Shown here: one piece after another, positions 1 to 8,590 of the stretch | Position numbering within the stretch: position 1 is the stretch's first letter | Layout of the letters: each line of letters opens with the position of its first letter | NCBI RefSeq assembly: GCF_000156655.1 | Contig: NZ_DS996841.1 | Coordinates: 142,409 to 185,431 of the forward strand | Source: Holdemanella biformis DSM 3989 | GTDB lineage: Bacteria > Bacillota_I > Bacilli_A > Erysipelotrichales > Erysipelotrichaceae | Reading direction: 5' to 3' | DNA length: 43,023 bases | Notes under the pieces: model-generated | Told to the model about the DNA's origin: nothing | Databases searched by the model: none | The model's input: only the letters and a program-made list of their open reading frames with translations | Made by a program: the position numbers and the translations under genes

Positions 1-2
1 AA

Positions 3-22
3 AAACCGTCAAGCGACGGTTT
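3..22. terminator. Bidirectional intrinsic terminator after pncB
   Basis: An 8-bp perfect stem (AAACCGTC / GACGGTTT) closes on a 4-nt AAGC loop. A T-run follows on the plus strand and an A-run precedes it, so it can stop transcription from both sides. It lies directly after the pncB stop codon. Confidence 0.8.
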
Positions 23-28
23 CTTTTT

Positions 29-1474
29 TTATTTATATTTCTTCAACATTTCTAGCTTAAGATTCAATAACTTTTCACTTAAGTCTACATAATATTCTTG
101 TGGATATACAAAACGTTTGATTTCATCCCAAATTGTAGCAAGTTCCTTTTCACTATATGCACGAATTTCTTCTAGAGTTGGTAAATCATAAACAAGCTTT
201 CCATCTTTAAAGATTGGCACTAACATATCACGTACTGTATATGTATTGGCAGGAATCACTTTATATTTCCAACGTGACATTGGATGATAGATAGTTAGAT
301 CTTGCGTTGTATCGATCACTTCATCTTCTAATGTCAATAAATCGGCAATGGCCATACCTGTTTCTTTATCCATGATACGATTTAAATTTTTCATACCTGG
401 ATTTGTCACTTTTTCAACATTGTCACTAATTTTGATTTTTGGGATTACTTGACCATCTTTTTCAATCGCCACCATTTTATAAACACCACCAAATACTGGT
501 GAATTTTTTGAACAAATCAAGTTTTCACCAACACCAAACGAATCAATTTTAGCACCTTGTTGGTGAATCAAAGATTCAATGACATATTCATCTAAGGAAT
601 TGGATACAACGATTTTACAATCTTCCATACCGGCTTCATCTAACATCTTACGAACTTTTTTAGAAAGATATGCCATATCTCCACTATCAATACGAACCCC
701 TTTTAAACGGTATCCATTGGGTTCTAGATAATCCTTAGCTACTTTAATCGCATTCACAATACCTGATTTTAAAGTAGAATATGTATCAATCAATAAAGTA
801 CATGCGTCTGGATATGTTTTGGCATAATACATAAATGCATCATATTCGGTATCAAAGCTTTGAATAAATGAGTGCGCCATTGTACCAAGTACAGGTACAC
901 CAAATTCTTTACCAGAATATGTTGTAGCACTTCCTGCACATCCTGCAATATAAGCTGCTCTAGCTCCTAGAATAGCTGCATCAAAGTTATGAGCACGTCG
1001 TGCACCAAATTCCATGACGGCTCTACCTTCACTAGCTTGTACAATACGACGTGATTTTGTCGCAATCAAAGTTTGGTGATTGATAGCCAAAAGTAATGCC
1101 GTTTCTACAAGTTGTGCTTCAATAATTGGTGCTTTTACACGAACCAATGGTTCATGAGGAAATACCGGTGTTCCTTCTGGAATCGCATAAATATCACCTG
1201 TAAAACGAATGATTGATAAATATTCTAAAAATTCTTCACTAAATTGGTTTAATGAGCGCAAATAATCAATATCTTCTTTTTCAAAATGCAAATTTGAAAC
1301 ATAATCCACAACCTGTTCTAAACCTGCAAATACACAATATCCCCCGTCATCCGGATTTTTACGATAGAATAAGTCAAATACGACTTCTTTGTCTTTATTA
1401 TCATTAAAATAACATTGACTCATTGTTAGTTCATAAAAGTCCATGACTAAACTTAAATTTCTCTTATCTTTCAT
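29..1474 (-). CDS. pncB: Nicotinate phosphoribosyltransferase
   Basis: Cytoplasmic NAD-salvage enzyme that joins nicotinate to PRPP, giving nicotinate mononucleotide with ATP hydrolysis. The 481-residue length fits the long Firmicutes PncB type. The N-terminus (MDFYELTMSQCYF) and the internal segments MEFGARRAH and VRIDSGD are characteristic of the family, the latter forming part of the phosphoribosyl-binding barrel. The ATG lies about 13 nt after an AAGGGAG ribosome site that sits in the end of pncA, so the 10-nt gap suggests one transcript. Together with the upstream nicotinamidase it forms the Preiss-Handler route from nicotinamide. No frame defect is seen. Confidence 0.95.
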   Translation of the reverse strand: MKDKRNLSLVMDFYELTMSQCYFNDNKDKEVVFDLFYRKNPDDGGYCVFAGLEQVVDYVSNLHFEKEDIDYLRSLNQFSEEFLEYLSIIRFTGDIYAIPEGTPVFPHEPLVRVKAPIIEAQLVETALLLAINHQTLIATKSRRIVQASEGRAVMEFGARRAHNFDAAILGARAAYIAGCAGSATTYSGKEFGVPVLGTMAHSFIQSFDTEYDAFMYYAKTYPDACTLLIDTYSTLKSGIVNAIKVAKDYLEPNGYRLKGVRIDSGDMAYLSKKVRKMLDEAGMEDCKIVVSNSLDEYVIESLIHQQGAKIDSFGVGENLICSKNSPVFGGVYKMVAIEKDGQVIPKIKISDNVEKVTNPGMKNLNRIMDKETGMAIADLLTLEDEVIDTTQDLTIYHPMSRWKYKVIPANTYTVRDMLVPIFKDGKLVYDLPTLEEIRAYSEKELATIWDEIKRFVYPQEYYVDLSEKLLNLKLEMLKKYK

Positions 1475-1484
1475 TTTTTTAATC

Positions 1485-2096
1485 TTACTCCCTTACTTCA
1501 GAAACAACTTGAATGCCATTCATTTCCATCATTCTAAATGCGACATCATTAAAGAATGTAGCTTCATGTACTTCTGGTATATGATAGGTTTCTGTACAGT
1601 TTTCAACCACGATAATACGATATTCATTCATATTGTGTTCATTGAACCAAGTGTTTAAACTTAACACAAAATGAAGCACACAAAGATCTGTACAACAACC
1701 TGTCACAATTATATCACGATAATATTTCAAATCTGAATTTAAAAACTCTTCAAATTCAGGTGCCATAAACGTATTCGTACTGTTCTTCTTGATGACATGT
1801 TTCACAAACGGCTTTAAAGAATCAACTACTTCAGATTCTTCACTTCCAATTACACAATGTGCTGGAAACGAATTGAATTCACGCGTCTTTGGTGGATGTG
1901 AATCACACACAAAAAAATTGTTGCACTCTAAACATGTTAATAGATTTTCAATATTCTTTTCCACATTGCCAATGGCTTCATCATGAAGTGGTCCTATATT
2001 CACAAACCCTTTAATCATATCCACCACAAATACAACCGGATTATTTAATTCAATTTTTTGAATGGATTTATAATTCTTATTTTCTAAACGTGCCAT
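1485..2096 (-). CDS. pncA: Nicotinamidase / isochorismatase-family cysteine hydrolase
   Basis: Probably deamidates nicotinamide to nicotinate, feeding the adjacent pncB. At 203 residues it has the isochorismatase fold pattern: the early Asp in FVVDMIKGFV (catalytic Asp), the metal-binding segment CDSHPP (Asp/His), and the nucleophile region VTGCCTDLCVLHF with the catalytic Cys. The order pncA-pncB makes nicotinamidase the likely activity rather than another isochorismatase-like one. The start follows an AGAGGT ribosome site. It lies downstream of recA past a terminator-like hairpin, so it may be expressed by read-through or from a weak promoter of its own. Confidence 0.88.
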   Translation of the reverse strand: MARLENKNYKSIQKIELNNPVVFVVDMIKGFVNIGPLHDEAIGNVEKNIENLLTCLECNNFFVCDSHPPKTREFNSFPAHCVIGSEESEVVDSLKPFVKHVIKKNSTNTFMAPEFEEFLNSDLKYYRDIIVTGCCTDLCVLHFVLSLNTWFNEHNMNEYRIIVVENCTETYHIPEVHEATFFNDVAFRMMEMNGIQVVSEVRE

Positions 2097-2118
2097 ATAA
2101 TATATACCTCTAAATGAA

Positions 2119-2146
2119 AATAAGAGTTCTACGCAGAACTCTTATT
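2119..2146 (-). terminator. Intrinsic terminator overlapping the recA stop codon
   Basis: A 12-bp perfect inverted repeat (AATAAGAGTTCT / AGAACTCTTATT) with a 4-nt loop. On the minus strand it is followed by a T-rich tail interrupted by an A and a C. The recA stop codon is inside the stem. The imperfect tail leaves room for read-through into pncA. Confidence 0.7.
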
Positions 2147-3158
2147 CTTCAACATCTTTGTTTGTTCTAAACTCCTTTAATTTCTCTTCAAGCATTGATT
2201 TGAATTCTGGATTTGCCTTGATGTAAGCTTTGGCAGCCTCTTTTCCCTGTCCAATTTTTTCTCCTTCATAGCTGAACCATGCCCCTGCCTTTTTTACAAT
2301 ATTGGCATCAACACATAAATCTAATAGTTCACTAATATAAGAGATTCCTTCTCCGTACATAATTTCAAGTACAGCCGATTTAAATGGAGGAGCTACCTTA
2401 TTTTTAACAATTTTTACTTTGACTTTATTACCTACAATGTCTGTACCATTTTTAATGGCATCTGCCTTACGAATATCTACACGAACAGATGAGTAGAATT
2501 TTAAAGCACGACCTCCAGGTGTTGTTTCTGGATTTCCATAAATAACGCCGACTTTTTCACGAAGCTGGTTGATAAAAATAGCTGTACAATCATTTTGGTT
2601 CATTGCTCCGGCAAGCTTACGCATAGCCTTAGACATCATACGAGCTTGTAATCCAACTTGATTATCACCCATTTCACCATCTAATTCGGCTTGTGGAACT
2701 AAAGCTGCAACACTATCTACAACAACCAAATCAACAGCTCCACTTTCTACAAGCATCAACATAATATCTAATCCTTGTTCACCTGAATCTGGTTGAGACA
2801 AAATTAATTCATCAATATTAACACCTAAATTTTTTGCGTATACAGGATCGATCGCATTTTCTGCATCAATAAAGGCTGCACGACCACCCTTTTTTTGAAC
2901 TTCAGCAACGGCATGTAAAGCAAGCGTTGTTTTACCACTTGATTCCGGACCGAAGATTTCAATAATTCTTCCCTTTGGATATCCGCCAATACCCAAGGCA
3001 TCATCTAAAAGTAAACTTCCTGAAGGAATAGGTTCAATATCAACAGCCGCTCGATCCCCAAGTTTCATGACAGAACCTTTACCATATTCCCTTTCGATTT
3101 CATTTAAAACATCACTTAAAAGCTTATCTTTATTTGTTTCTACTTTTTCTTTTGGCAT
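2142..3158 (-). CDS. recA: Recombinase A
   Basis: DNA-dependent ATPase for homologous recombination and SOS induction. The 338-residue protein carries Walker A (GPESSGKTT), the conserved IDAENAIDP segment (commonly AEHALDP in other RecA proteins), the [11 protein letters not shown] Walker B strand, and the L2-region segment NQLREKVGV(I/M) followed by [10 protein letters not shown]. It ends in a short acidic tail (DVEE). The start has an AAAGGAG site. It overlaps cinA by 19 nt, the common cinA-recA arrangement of Firmicutes, so the two are co-transcribed. Confidence 0.98.
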   Translation of the reverse strand: MPKEKVETNKDKLLSDVLNEIEREYGKGSVMKLGDRAAVDIEPIPSGSLLLDDALGIGGYPKGRIIEIFGPESSGKTTLALHAVAEVQKKGGRAAFIDAENAIDPVYAKNLGVNIDELILSQPDSGEQGLDIMLMLVESGAVDLVVVDSVAALVPQAELDGEMGDNQVGLQARMMSKAMRKLAGAMNQNDCTAIFINQLREKVGVIYGNPETTPGGRALKFYSSVRVDIRKADAIKNGTDIVGNKVKVKIVKNKVAPPFKSAVLEIMYGEGISYISELLDLCVDANIVKKAGAWFSYEGEKIGQGKEAAKAYIKANPEFKSMLEEKLKEFRTNKDVEE

Positions 3159-3634
3159 ATATTCTCCTTTTGAATTGTTTGAATCAATATATCAATCATC
3201 TGCATAACAACATGTTCTCTAACATCATTTCTAGACAAACTTGTACATTGAAAACCATACACTTGAATAGCTTTTTTTGATGCGATTGCACAATATACTC
3301 TTCCCGCTGGTTTTTCTTCCCAAGCATCCGGTCCAGCATTTCCTGTAAAAGAAATACAATAATCCACATCCATAATTTGTCTTGTATTTTTAGCCATCGC
3401 ATACGCACACTCTTCACTGATTACACCATATTTTTGAATTAAGTCCACATCCACATGAGCCAATACACTTTTCATTGGTGTAAAATAAGTCACTAAGCCA
3501 CCTTTTAATATGGCACTTGCCCCAGGTATGGAGGCAATCGTACTCGTAAATAATCCAGCCGTTAAACTTTCACAGCTAGAAATGGTTAAATGATTTTCTG
3601 TACATAAAGAAACTAGTTGTCTTGCATCATTCAT
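3140..3634 (-). CDS. cinA: CinA C-terminal domain protein (nicotinamide-nucleotide amidase)
   Basis: Stand-alone PncC/CinA-C domain of 164 residues, lacking the N-terminal MoaB-like domain of full CinA. It shows the family signature [19 protein letters not shown] near residues 22-40 and the [10 protein letters not shown] segment typical of GISGPAGP loops. The family hydrolyses NMN to nicotinate mononucleotide, recycling NAD. It overlaps pgsA at the start (TAATG) and recA at the end, so it belongs to the rodZ-pgsA-cinA-recA transcript. With pncA and pncB this makes three NAD-recycling genes around recA. Confidence 0.9.
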   Translation of the reverse strand: MNDARQLVSLCTENHLTISSCESLTAGLFTSTIASIPGASAILKGGLVTYFTPMKSVLAHVDVDLIQKYGVISEECAYAMAKNTRQIMDVDYCISFTGNAGPDAWEEKPAGRVYCAIASKKAIQVYGFQCTSLSRNDVREHVVMQMIDILIQTIQKENICQKKK

Positions 3635-4221
3635 TACATAGTCTCCAAAACATATTTTTTTAATTGATTGAAATAAATCAATCCACTATATAAAGAAGCC
3701 GCTGTTGCTGCCCACAACAAAATTTGATCCATACGAATCCCCATATAGACAAATGGCCAATCTTTCAACAATAAGAACACAAGTGCAAACATTTGTAGTA
3801 CAGTTTTTAATTTTCCAAAAATTCCTGCACTGACAACTTCACCAGAATTTGCAGCACTCATTCTTAATCCATCTACGATCAAATCTCTTGCGATCATCAA
3901 TAATACGGCAATCACATTAGCCTTATGAAAATAAACCATCAAGATCAATACTGTATTGACTAACATCTTATCTGCGATTGGATCCGCAAATTTTCCAAAT
4001 GAAGTAATCCAATTGTTCTTTCTTGCCAACATTCCATCAAAGAAATCGGTAATACTCGCAACCGCAAAGATCACAAACGCAATCACATCTCGAAGGGCTA
4101 AGCCGCTTGTTTCATCAATTACGCAAAGAGTAGGATCCATACACAAATATACAGCTACAACTACCGGTACTAATAAAATTCTAATAATCGTTAGTCTGTT
4201 CGGTATATTCATTTTGGTCAT
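3634..4221 (-). CDS. pgsA: CDP-diacylglycerol-glycerol-3-phosphate 3-phosphatidyltransferase
   Basis: Membrane enzyme making phosphatidylglycerol phosphate, the first step to phosphatidylglycerol. The 195-residue protein (start chosen here) begins MTKMNIPNRLTIIRI, the standard PgsA opening. It carries the CDP-alcohol phosphatidyltransferase motif D-G-x2-A-R-x8-G-x3-D-x3-D, read as DFFDGMLARKN...FGKFADPIADK, and several hydrophobic helices. The open frame extends 36 codons further upstream. I place the start at 4221 because an AGGGGG site lies 9 nt before that ATG, and the start matches homologues. The start overlaps the end of the rodZ-like gene by 41 nt. Confidence 0.93.
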   Translation of the reverse strand: MTKMNIPNRLTIIRILLVPVVVAVYLCMDPTLCVIDETSGLALRDVIAFVIFAVASITDFFDGMLARKNNWITSFGKFADPIADKMLVNTVLILMVYFHKANVIAVLLMIARDLIVDGLRMSAANSGEVVSAGIFGKLKTVLQMFALVFLLLKDWPFVYMGIRMDQILLWAATAASLYSGLIYFNQLKKYVLETM

Positions 4222-5242
4222 ATGTATAATCCCCCTCTTGTCCATAATATTCATCTGAGTAACCATAATCATAGCCACTATCATCATATTGTGAATATTC
4301 TTCAGTCTCTTTTTGATTTCCTTTTCCAACCTGTAAAGTTATGATGGCCGGTTGACCTTCTTGCCAATCTGTTTTATCAAAAGAAATCTCTTTTTCATCA
4401 ATAGTAATCGAGTTATCTGAATACGTTTCAATACTAATTTCAAAAGTACAATTCTCGGATAATTCTAGAGATTGCGTAAATGTACCCGTATATACTTTTG
4501 TATCATCATTGATTGTTTCACCATCTTTTGTCACAGTGATCTTTGACTTTGTTGGCAATGTGATACTTAAATCTAATGTCTTCATATCCTCTTGTATATT
4601 TGAAAGCTGATATGCATTGGTTTCACCATCTATTTTTTTGACAACCAAAGCCGCAGCTTCTTTTGCCTTTTGACGCTGATTTGCCAATTTATTCGTTTCC
4701 TGTTCCTTTTTTGAAAGTTGTTCTTGACGCAAAGCCTCTTGCGTTTGAAGTTTCTGATTTGAAATGGCACGAAGCCCAAAATTAATAACAGATAAAACGC
4801 ATAAACCTGCAATTCCAATCAGGACAAGCACTTTAATCAATTGCGATTGATTTGTACTCAAAGAAGAACTTGTTCGACTTACATGTTTTTGAAACCAAGA
4901 TTTTTTCTTTTTAGTCGATGACTTCTTTTTCTTTTTTTGAACACTTGCCATCTGCTCTACCATTCGTCTTTGTGCCATTGTCAAAGCCATATCTTTTTGA
5001 TGAGCCACTTCATTAATATCCATGTCCACTTCATCAGCGATTGCTTGCCAATTTACACCAATGGCATCGCAATAGGCATGTACAAAATAACGAACAAAAG
5101 AAAAATCATCCGAAAAAACATCTAAGTTATGTTCTTCGATAGCTTGTATATATTGAGGCGCTAGTCGCGTCTGATTTGAAACATCCTGAATGGAAAGTTT
5201 TAGATTTGTACGACGTTCTTTTAAGATGTGATAATAAGCCAC
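4181..5242 (-). CDS. rodZ: RodZ-like helix-turn-helix membrane protein
   Basis: Likely cell-shape/cytoskeleton adaptor of the RodZ/YmfM type. Residues 1-80 form an HTH_25 domain (ILKERRTNLKLSIQDVSNQT, YIQAIEEHN). A lysine-rich linker runs through residues 100-120, a single membrane helix covers about 135-158, an extracytoplasmic coiled Gln/Glu/Lys-rich stretch about 160-200, and a beta-rich DUF4115-like domain about 205-310. The C-terminal 40 residues are acidic and hold 11 tyrosines, which is unusual. Start codon is GTG, 5 nt after GGGGGAG. It heads the rodZ-pgsA-cinA-recA cluster and is divergent from the PIN-like gene. Confidence 0.85.
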   Translation of the reverse strand: MAYYHILKERRTNLKLSIQDVSNQTRLAPQYIQAIEEHNLDVFSDDFSFVRYFVHAYCDAIGVNWQAIADEVDMDINEVAHQKDMALTMAQRRMVEQMASVQKKKKKSSTKKKKSWFQKHVSRTSSSLSTNQSQLIKVLVLIGIAGLCVLSVINFGLRAISNQKLQTQEALRQEQLSKKEQETNKLANQRQKAKEAAALVVKKIDGETNAYQLSNIQEDMKTLDLSITLPTKSKITVTKDGETINDDTKVYTGTFTQSLELSENCTFEISIETYSDNSITIDEKEISFDKTDWQEGQPAIITLQVGKGNQKETEEYSQYDDSGYDYGYSDEYYGQEGDYTYDQNEYTEQTNDY

Positions 5243-5298
5243 TAAAACTCCCCCTTTGAAGTTTATTATAACAAATAAAAGGAAAGAATACCATGTTG

Positions 5299-5307
5299 TG
5301 CTATAAT
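5299..5307 (+). promoter_or_regulatory. Extended -10 promoter of the PIN-like gene
   Basis: The extended -10 element TGCTATAAT ends 22 nt before the chosen ATG. No good -35 is visible, as is common for extended -10 promoters. A divergent TATAAT for the rodZ-like gene lies in the same 80-nt gap. Confidence 0.55.
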
Positions 5308-5329
5308 TATTTATGAAAGGATGAATGAA

Positions 5330-6076
5330 ATGTCACAACTTAATTTTTCAATTGGAACATTTTCTCAATGCATGAGTTTTTCACCTCAAAATATACAAAT
5401 CGATAATTTTGAAGACTGTACACTCTATTGTATTGATTGCGAAAATGTCCAACAATTCGATATTAATACACTGAACGCCACAAGTCCTAGCGTTTTCTTT
5501 TTCTTTGGAAACTTTGAAAAAATAGGACAAAAAGCATGGCAACAAATCTTTACGATTGCCAAAGATTTTCCTAATTCCTATTGTTTCAATACACACCAAA
5601 GTCAAAAGAATTTTGCGGACATCTATTGTGCTACACTTCTTGGTCAAGTTGTCGCCAATGTTATACCTAAAAAAATTCTTCTTGTCACAAATGATCAAGG
5701 ATTTCATGGCATTAAACAAGCTTTAATGTTTCAAGGTAAAGACATCGACATCGAAATTTTACAAACAAGAGATACATTCTTATTGCCATTAAAAGAAGAA
5801 CAGCCAAAACAAGTTCAAAAAGCAAAAAAACAACTCCCGCAAACAAATCAAAAGCCAAATGAGGCGAGTGATGAAGAGGTTTTAGAAGCCTTAAAAAAAT
5901 ATCCTAAAATCAATACACGCTATGCATCGATTGATGATTTAAGCAAATATTTAATGCCTATCTTAGCGAATAAACAAAAGAAGTGTAAACTTTCAAAATG
6001 GATCGAAAGTGATTACGCAAAAAAAGTAGGTCGATATAAAAAGGATTCGAAAGGAAAATATTATAAATTAAAATGA
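5330..6076 (+). CDS. PIN/NYN-like domain protein with C-terminal winged-helix-like region
   Basis: Probable RNA-associated protein of unknown substrate. The N-terminal half (about residues 30-150) resembles a NYN/PIN-like nuclease fold: an acidic opening motif (YCIDCENVQ), a mid-domain FADIYCATLLGQ with an Asp, and a late strand LLVTNDQGF with another Asp, which are the usual positions for metal-binding acids. A Lys/Gln-rich linker follows, then a basic 70-residue domain (LEALKKYP to the end) that may be a small winged helix. GAAAGG is 9 nt before the ATG at 5330, so I prefer it over the ATG at 5321. It overlaps msrA by 4 nt (ATGA), so they are co-expressed. Confidence 0.7.
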   Translation: MSQLNFSIGTFSQCMSFSPQNIQIDNFEDCTLYCIDCENVQQFDINTLNATSPSVFFFFGNFEKIGQKAWQQIFTIAKDFPNSYCFNTHQSQKNFADIYCATLLGQVVANVIPKKILLVTNDQGFHGIKQALMFQGKDIDIEILQTRDTFLLPLKEEQPKQVQKAKKQLPQTNQKPNEASDEEVLEALKKYPKINTRYASIDDLSKYLMPILANKQKKCKLSKWIESDYAKKVGRYKKDSKGKYYKLK

Positions 6077-6567
6077 TAAAAACAATATATTTAGCAGGTG
6101 GCTGTTTCTGGGGTGTACAACACTATTTTGATCAATTTGATGGCATCTTAAAAACAATTGTTGGATATGCGAATGGTAAAACGCAAAATCCAGAATATAA
6201 AGATGTTAAAGCAGGGCTTACAGGTCATGCAGAAACATTAGAAATTCAATATGATGACAAAACAATTTCATTATCTAAAATATTAGACTTATACTTTGAT
6301 ATCATTGATCCAGTATCTGTCAATCAACAAGGTGAAGATATCGGTATTTCCTATCGTACAGGTATTTATTATGTGGAAAAAACAGATTTAGAAACCATTC
6401 AATCTAAATATAATGAAATCCAAAAGAAATATGATTCACCTCTAGCTGTTGAAGTAGAGCCTATGAAAAACTTTTTTAATGCCGAAGAATATCATCAAAA
6501 ATACCTGGATAAAAATCCAGGTGCCTATTGTCATATTCCTGCATCAAAATTTAAGAAGGGACTTTAA
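6073..6567 (+). CDS. msrA: Peptide methionine (S)-sulfoxide reductase MsrA
   Basis: Repairs S-form methionine sulfoxide in proteins. The 164-residue protein has the catalytic motif AGGCFWG with Cys about residue 11, then GYANG, a TGHAE motif, YFDIIDP and SYRTGIYY, all hallmarks of MsrA. The frequent Glu after GCFWG is replaced by GVQ, as in many Firmicutes. No MsrB domain is fused. It is translationally coupled to the PIN-like gene upstream (4-nt overlap) and its 3' end converges on the flavoprotein gene, overlapping it by 4 nt. Confidence 0.95.
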   Translation: MIKTIYLAGGCFWGVQHYFDQFDGILKTIVGYANGKTQNPEYKDVKAGLTGHAETLEIQYDDKTISLSKILDLYFDIIDPVSVNQQGEDIGISYRTGIYYVEKTDLETIQSKYNEIQKKYDSPLAVEVEPMKNFFNAEEYHQKYLDKNPGAYCHIPASKFKKGL

Positions 6568-7787
6568 TTGGCCCCTTCTTTTATTGTGCTTCCCGCAACA
6601 TATCCTGTTGTCCATGCGATTTGTAGATTGTATCCACCTGTTTGTGCATCCAAATCTAAAACTTCTCCAACAAATTTTAAACCTTTAATTTTCTTAGCTT
6701 CCATTGTCTGAGGCTGAATTTGATTAGTCTTGATTCCACCCACAGTAATCATAGCTTGTTCAAAACCTGCAAAATTTGCGATTTCAAAACTTAAGCACTT
6801 CAATAATTCACTAATACTTCTTCTTTGTGCTTTTGTGGTTTCATTGGCTTTTAAAGAAGCATCAATATATAATCGATTCATAACATATTGAACCAATCGC
6901 TTAGGAATCATTGTTTCTAATATATGGCTCAATTTTTTATTCGAAGAATAATTCATTCGTTCTAACAAGAGCATGTCTACTTCATCGATTGATTTGTCAC
7001 AAATTAAATCTAAAATAATTCGTTCAGGTTTTGAATTAATGACATAGCTTGACATAGCCAAAATTGCAGGTCCACTCAAACCTTCATGGGTAAATAAAAT
7101 ATCACCACATTCTTTATAAAGAACTCTTTTACCTTTCTTTATTTGAATTCCAACATTAGACAATGAAAGTCCTGCCAAATCAAAGTCTTCCTTAGTGCGT
7201 AAAGCGACTAATCCAGGATACAAATCACTTACTTTAATATCCAAATTTTGAGCCCATTGATATCCATCTCCACTACTTCCTGTGGATACAAATGATTTTC
7301 CTCCCGTTGCGACAATAACTACATCAAATGAATATGATCCTTTACTAGTTTCAATACCAACAACTCTATCGTCTTCAACAACTACATTTGTACAAGCCTC
7401 ATCCATATGTAGGATGACATTATTTTTGCGTAATAAATCTACAAACAATAAGACAACGTCTTGACTTGAATTTGAACCTGGAAACATACGTCCGTGATCT
7501 TCTTCAATAGTAGGTAAACCATTGGATTTTAAAAACTGAATCATATCCAAATTTGAGAATTGTGAAAAAGAACTATACAAGAATTTTTCATTGTGTACAA
7601 CATGCTTGAAAAATTCATCTTTTGAACAATTGTTTGTCACATTACAACGCCCATGACCTGTGAGTTGTAATTTCTTACCCAATTGTTTATTCTTCTCAAA
7701 CAATTCTACTTGATGTCCTTCTAAACTTGCCGTATAGGCAGCCATCAATCCGGATGGACCGCCTCCAATTACGCATACTTTTAGCAT
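6564..7787 (-). CDS. HI0933/YhiN-family FAD-dependent oxidoreductase
   Basis: Flavoprotein of the HI0933/YhiN (BaiN-like) family. The 407-residue protein starts with a Rossmann FAD motif GGGPSGLMAA, followed by KKLQLTGHGRCNVTN, the family fingerprint, an ATGGKSF strand, the MITVGGI segment, and a C-terminal FAD-contacting GGYNLQIAWTTGYVAG. Cellular substrate is unknown for most members; some annotation pipelines assign bile-acid reductase names from one member, which I do not adopt. It overlaps the HAD gene by 7 nt and is part of a yitT-HAD-flavoprotein operon. Confidence 0.88.
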   Translation of the reverse strand: MLKVCVIGGGPSGLMAAYTASLEGHQVELFEKNKQLGKKLQLTGHGRCNVTNNCSKDEFFKHVVHNEKFLYSSFSQFSNLDMIQFLKSNGLPTIEEDHGRMFPGSNSSQDVVLLFVDLLRKNNVILHMDEACTNVVVEDDRVVGIETSKGSYSFDVVIVATGGKSFVSTGSSGDGYQWAQNLDIKVSDLYPGLVALRTKEDFDLAGLSLSNVGIQIKKGKRVLYKECGDILFTHEGLSGPAILAMSSYVINSKPERIILDLICDKSIDEVDMLLLERMNYSSNKKLSHILETMIPKRLVQYVMNRLYIDASLKANETTKAQRRSISELLKCLSFEIANFAGFEQAMITVGGIKTNQIQPQTMEAKKIKGLKFVGEVLDLDAQTGGYNLQIAWTTGYVAGSTIKEGAN

Positions 7788-8590
7788 AGAATCCCACTTT
7801 CTTCTAGATAAATAGCTAAGCCATCGTGATCATTATCCTGTTTAGTGATGGCATTAGCACAAGCTTTTGTATCATCTGTACCATTGATCATACAAACACC
7901 GCAACCCGCTACTTTTAACATGTCATTATCATTGGATGTATCTCCAAAGGCCATGACATCCTTTATATCTAAATCATTGAGTTCGCATATTTTTTGTAGT
8001 CCATATCCCTTATTAATTCTTTTATCACAAAATTCAAGTAGTGTGGATTGTGTTTTAAAACCATGATAATAAGGATTTGGATGTTCTTTTACCCAAGCTT
8101 CCGCCTTAGGCATATCCTCTTCTTTCATACGGAACATGATTTTTGCGTTTTCATGCGCATAGAAATCTTCTAATTTTACAACTTCCAATTCTTTATGCGA
8201 TGTCGTAGCCGAATGAATCATCATATCATCAATATGAACACAACGAATCTTTCCATTCCAATATATCATTGGATTACATTTGACAACTTTCATGATTTCC
8301 ATAGTTTCTTTTAACCATTCCTTTTTCATCATGAAATAACTATAAAATTTTTGATGCACTCCATCCCAAAGTTCTGCACCATTCATTCCTACCACAAAAT
8401 CAAAGTCAAAAGGTAAATCCCAATACTCTTTATTGCGTTTTAATTCATCTGCCGGACGACCAGATGCAATACCAAAATAAATCCCTTTTTCATGAAGTTG
8501 AATTAAATCTTTCTTCGTTCTAGGTGTCAATTCTTTCTTTTCATTCACTAATGTCGCATCAATGTCACAAATCACTAATTTTGTCGTCAC
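7781..8590 (-). CDS. Cof-type HAD-superfamily phosphatase
   Basis: Probable sugar- or nucleotide-phosphate phosphatase of the Cof/YidA type, 269 residues. Motif I is VICDIDATLVN (DxD nucleophile), motif II is GIASGRP, a C2 cap follows, then a motif III Lys in the NKGYGLQKI stretch, and motif IV is MAFGDTSNDNDML. The usual DLDGTL is DIDATL, a tolerated change. Start codon is GTG, overlapping the YitT stop (GTGA) and 7 nt after GGAGG. The substrate cannot be read from sequence. Confidence 0.9.
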   Translation of the reverse strand: MTTKLVICDIDATLVNEKKELTPRTKKDLIQLHEKGIYFGIASGRPADELKRNKEYWDLPFDFDFVVGMNGAELWDGVHQKFYSYFMMKKEWLKETMEIMKVVKCNPMIYWNGKIRCVHIDDMMIHSATTSHKELEVVKLEDFYAHENAKIMFRMKEEDMPKAEAWVKEHPNPYYHGFKTQSTLLEFCDKRINKGYGLQKICELNDLDIKDVMAFGDTSNDNDMLKVAGCGVCMINGTDDTKACANAITKQDNDHDGLAIYLEESGILC

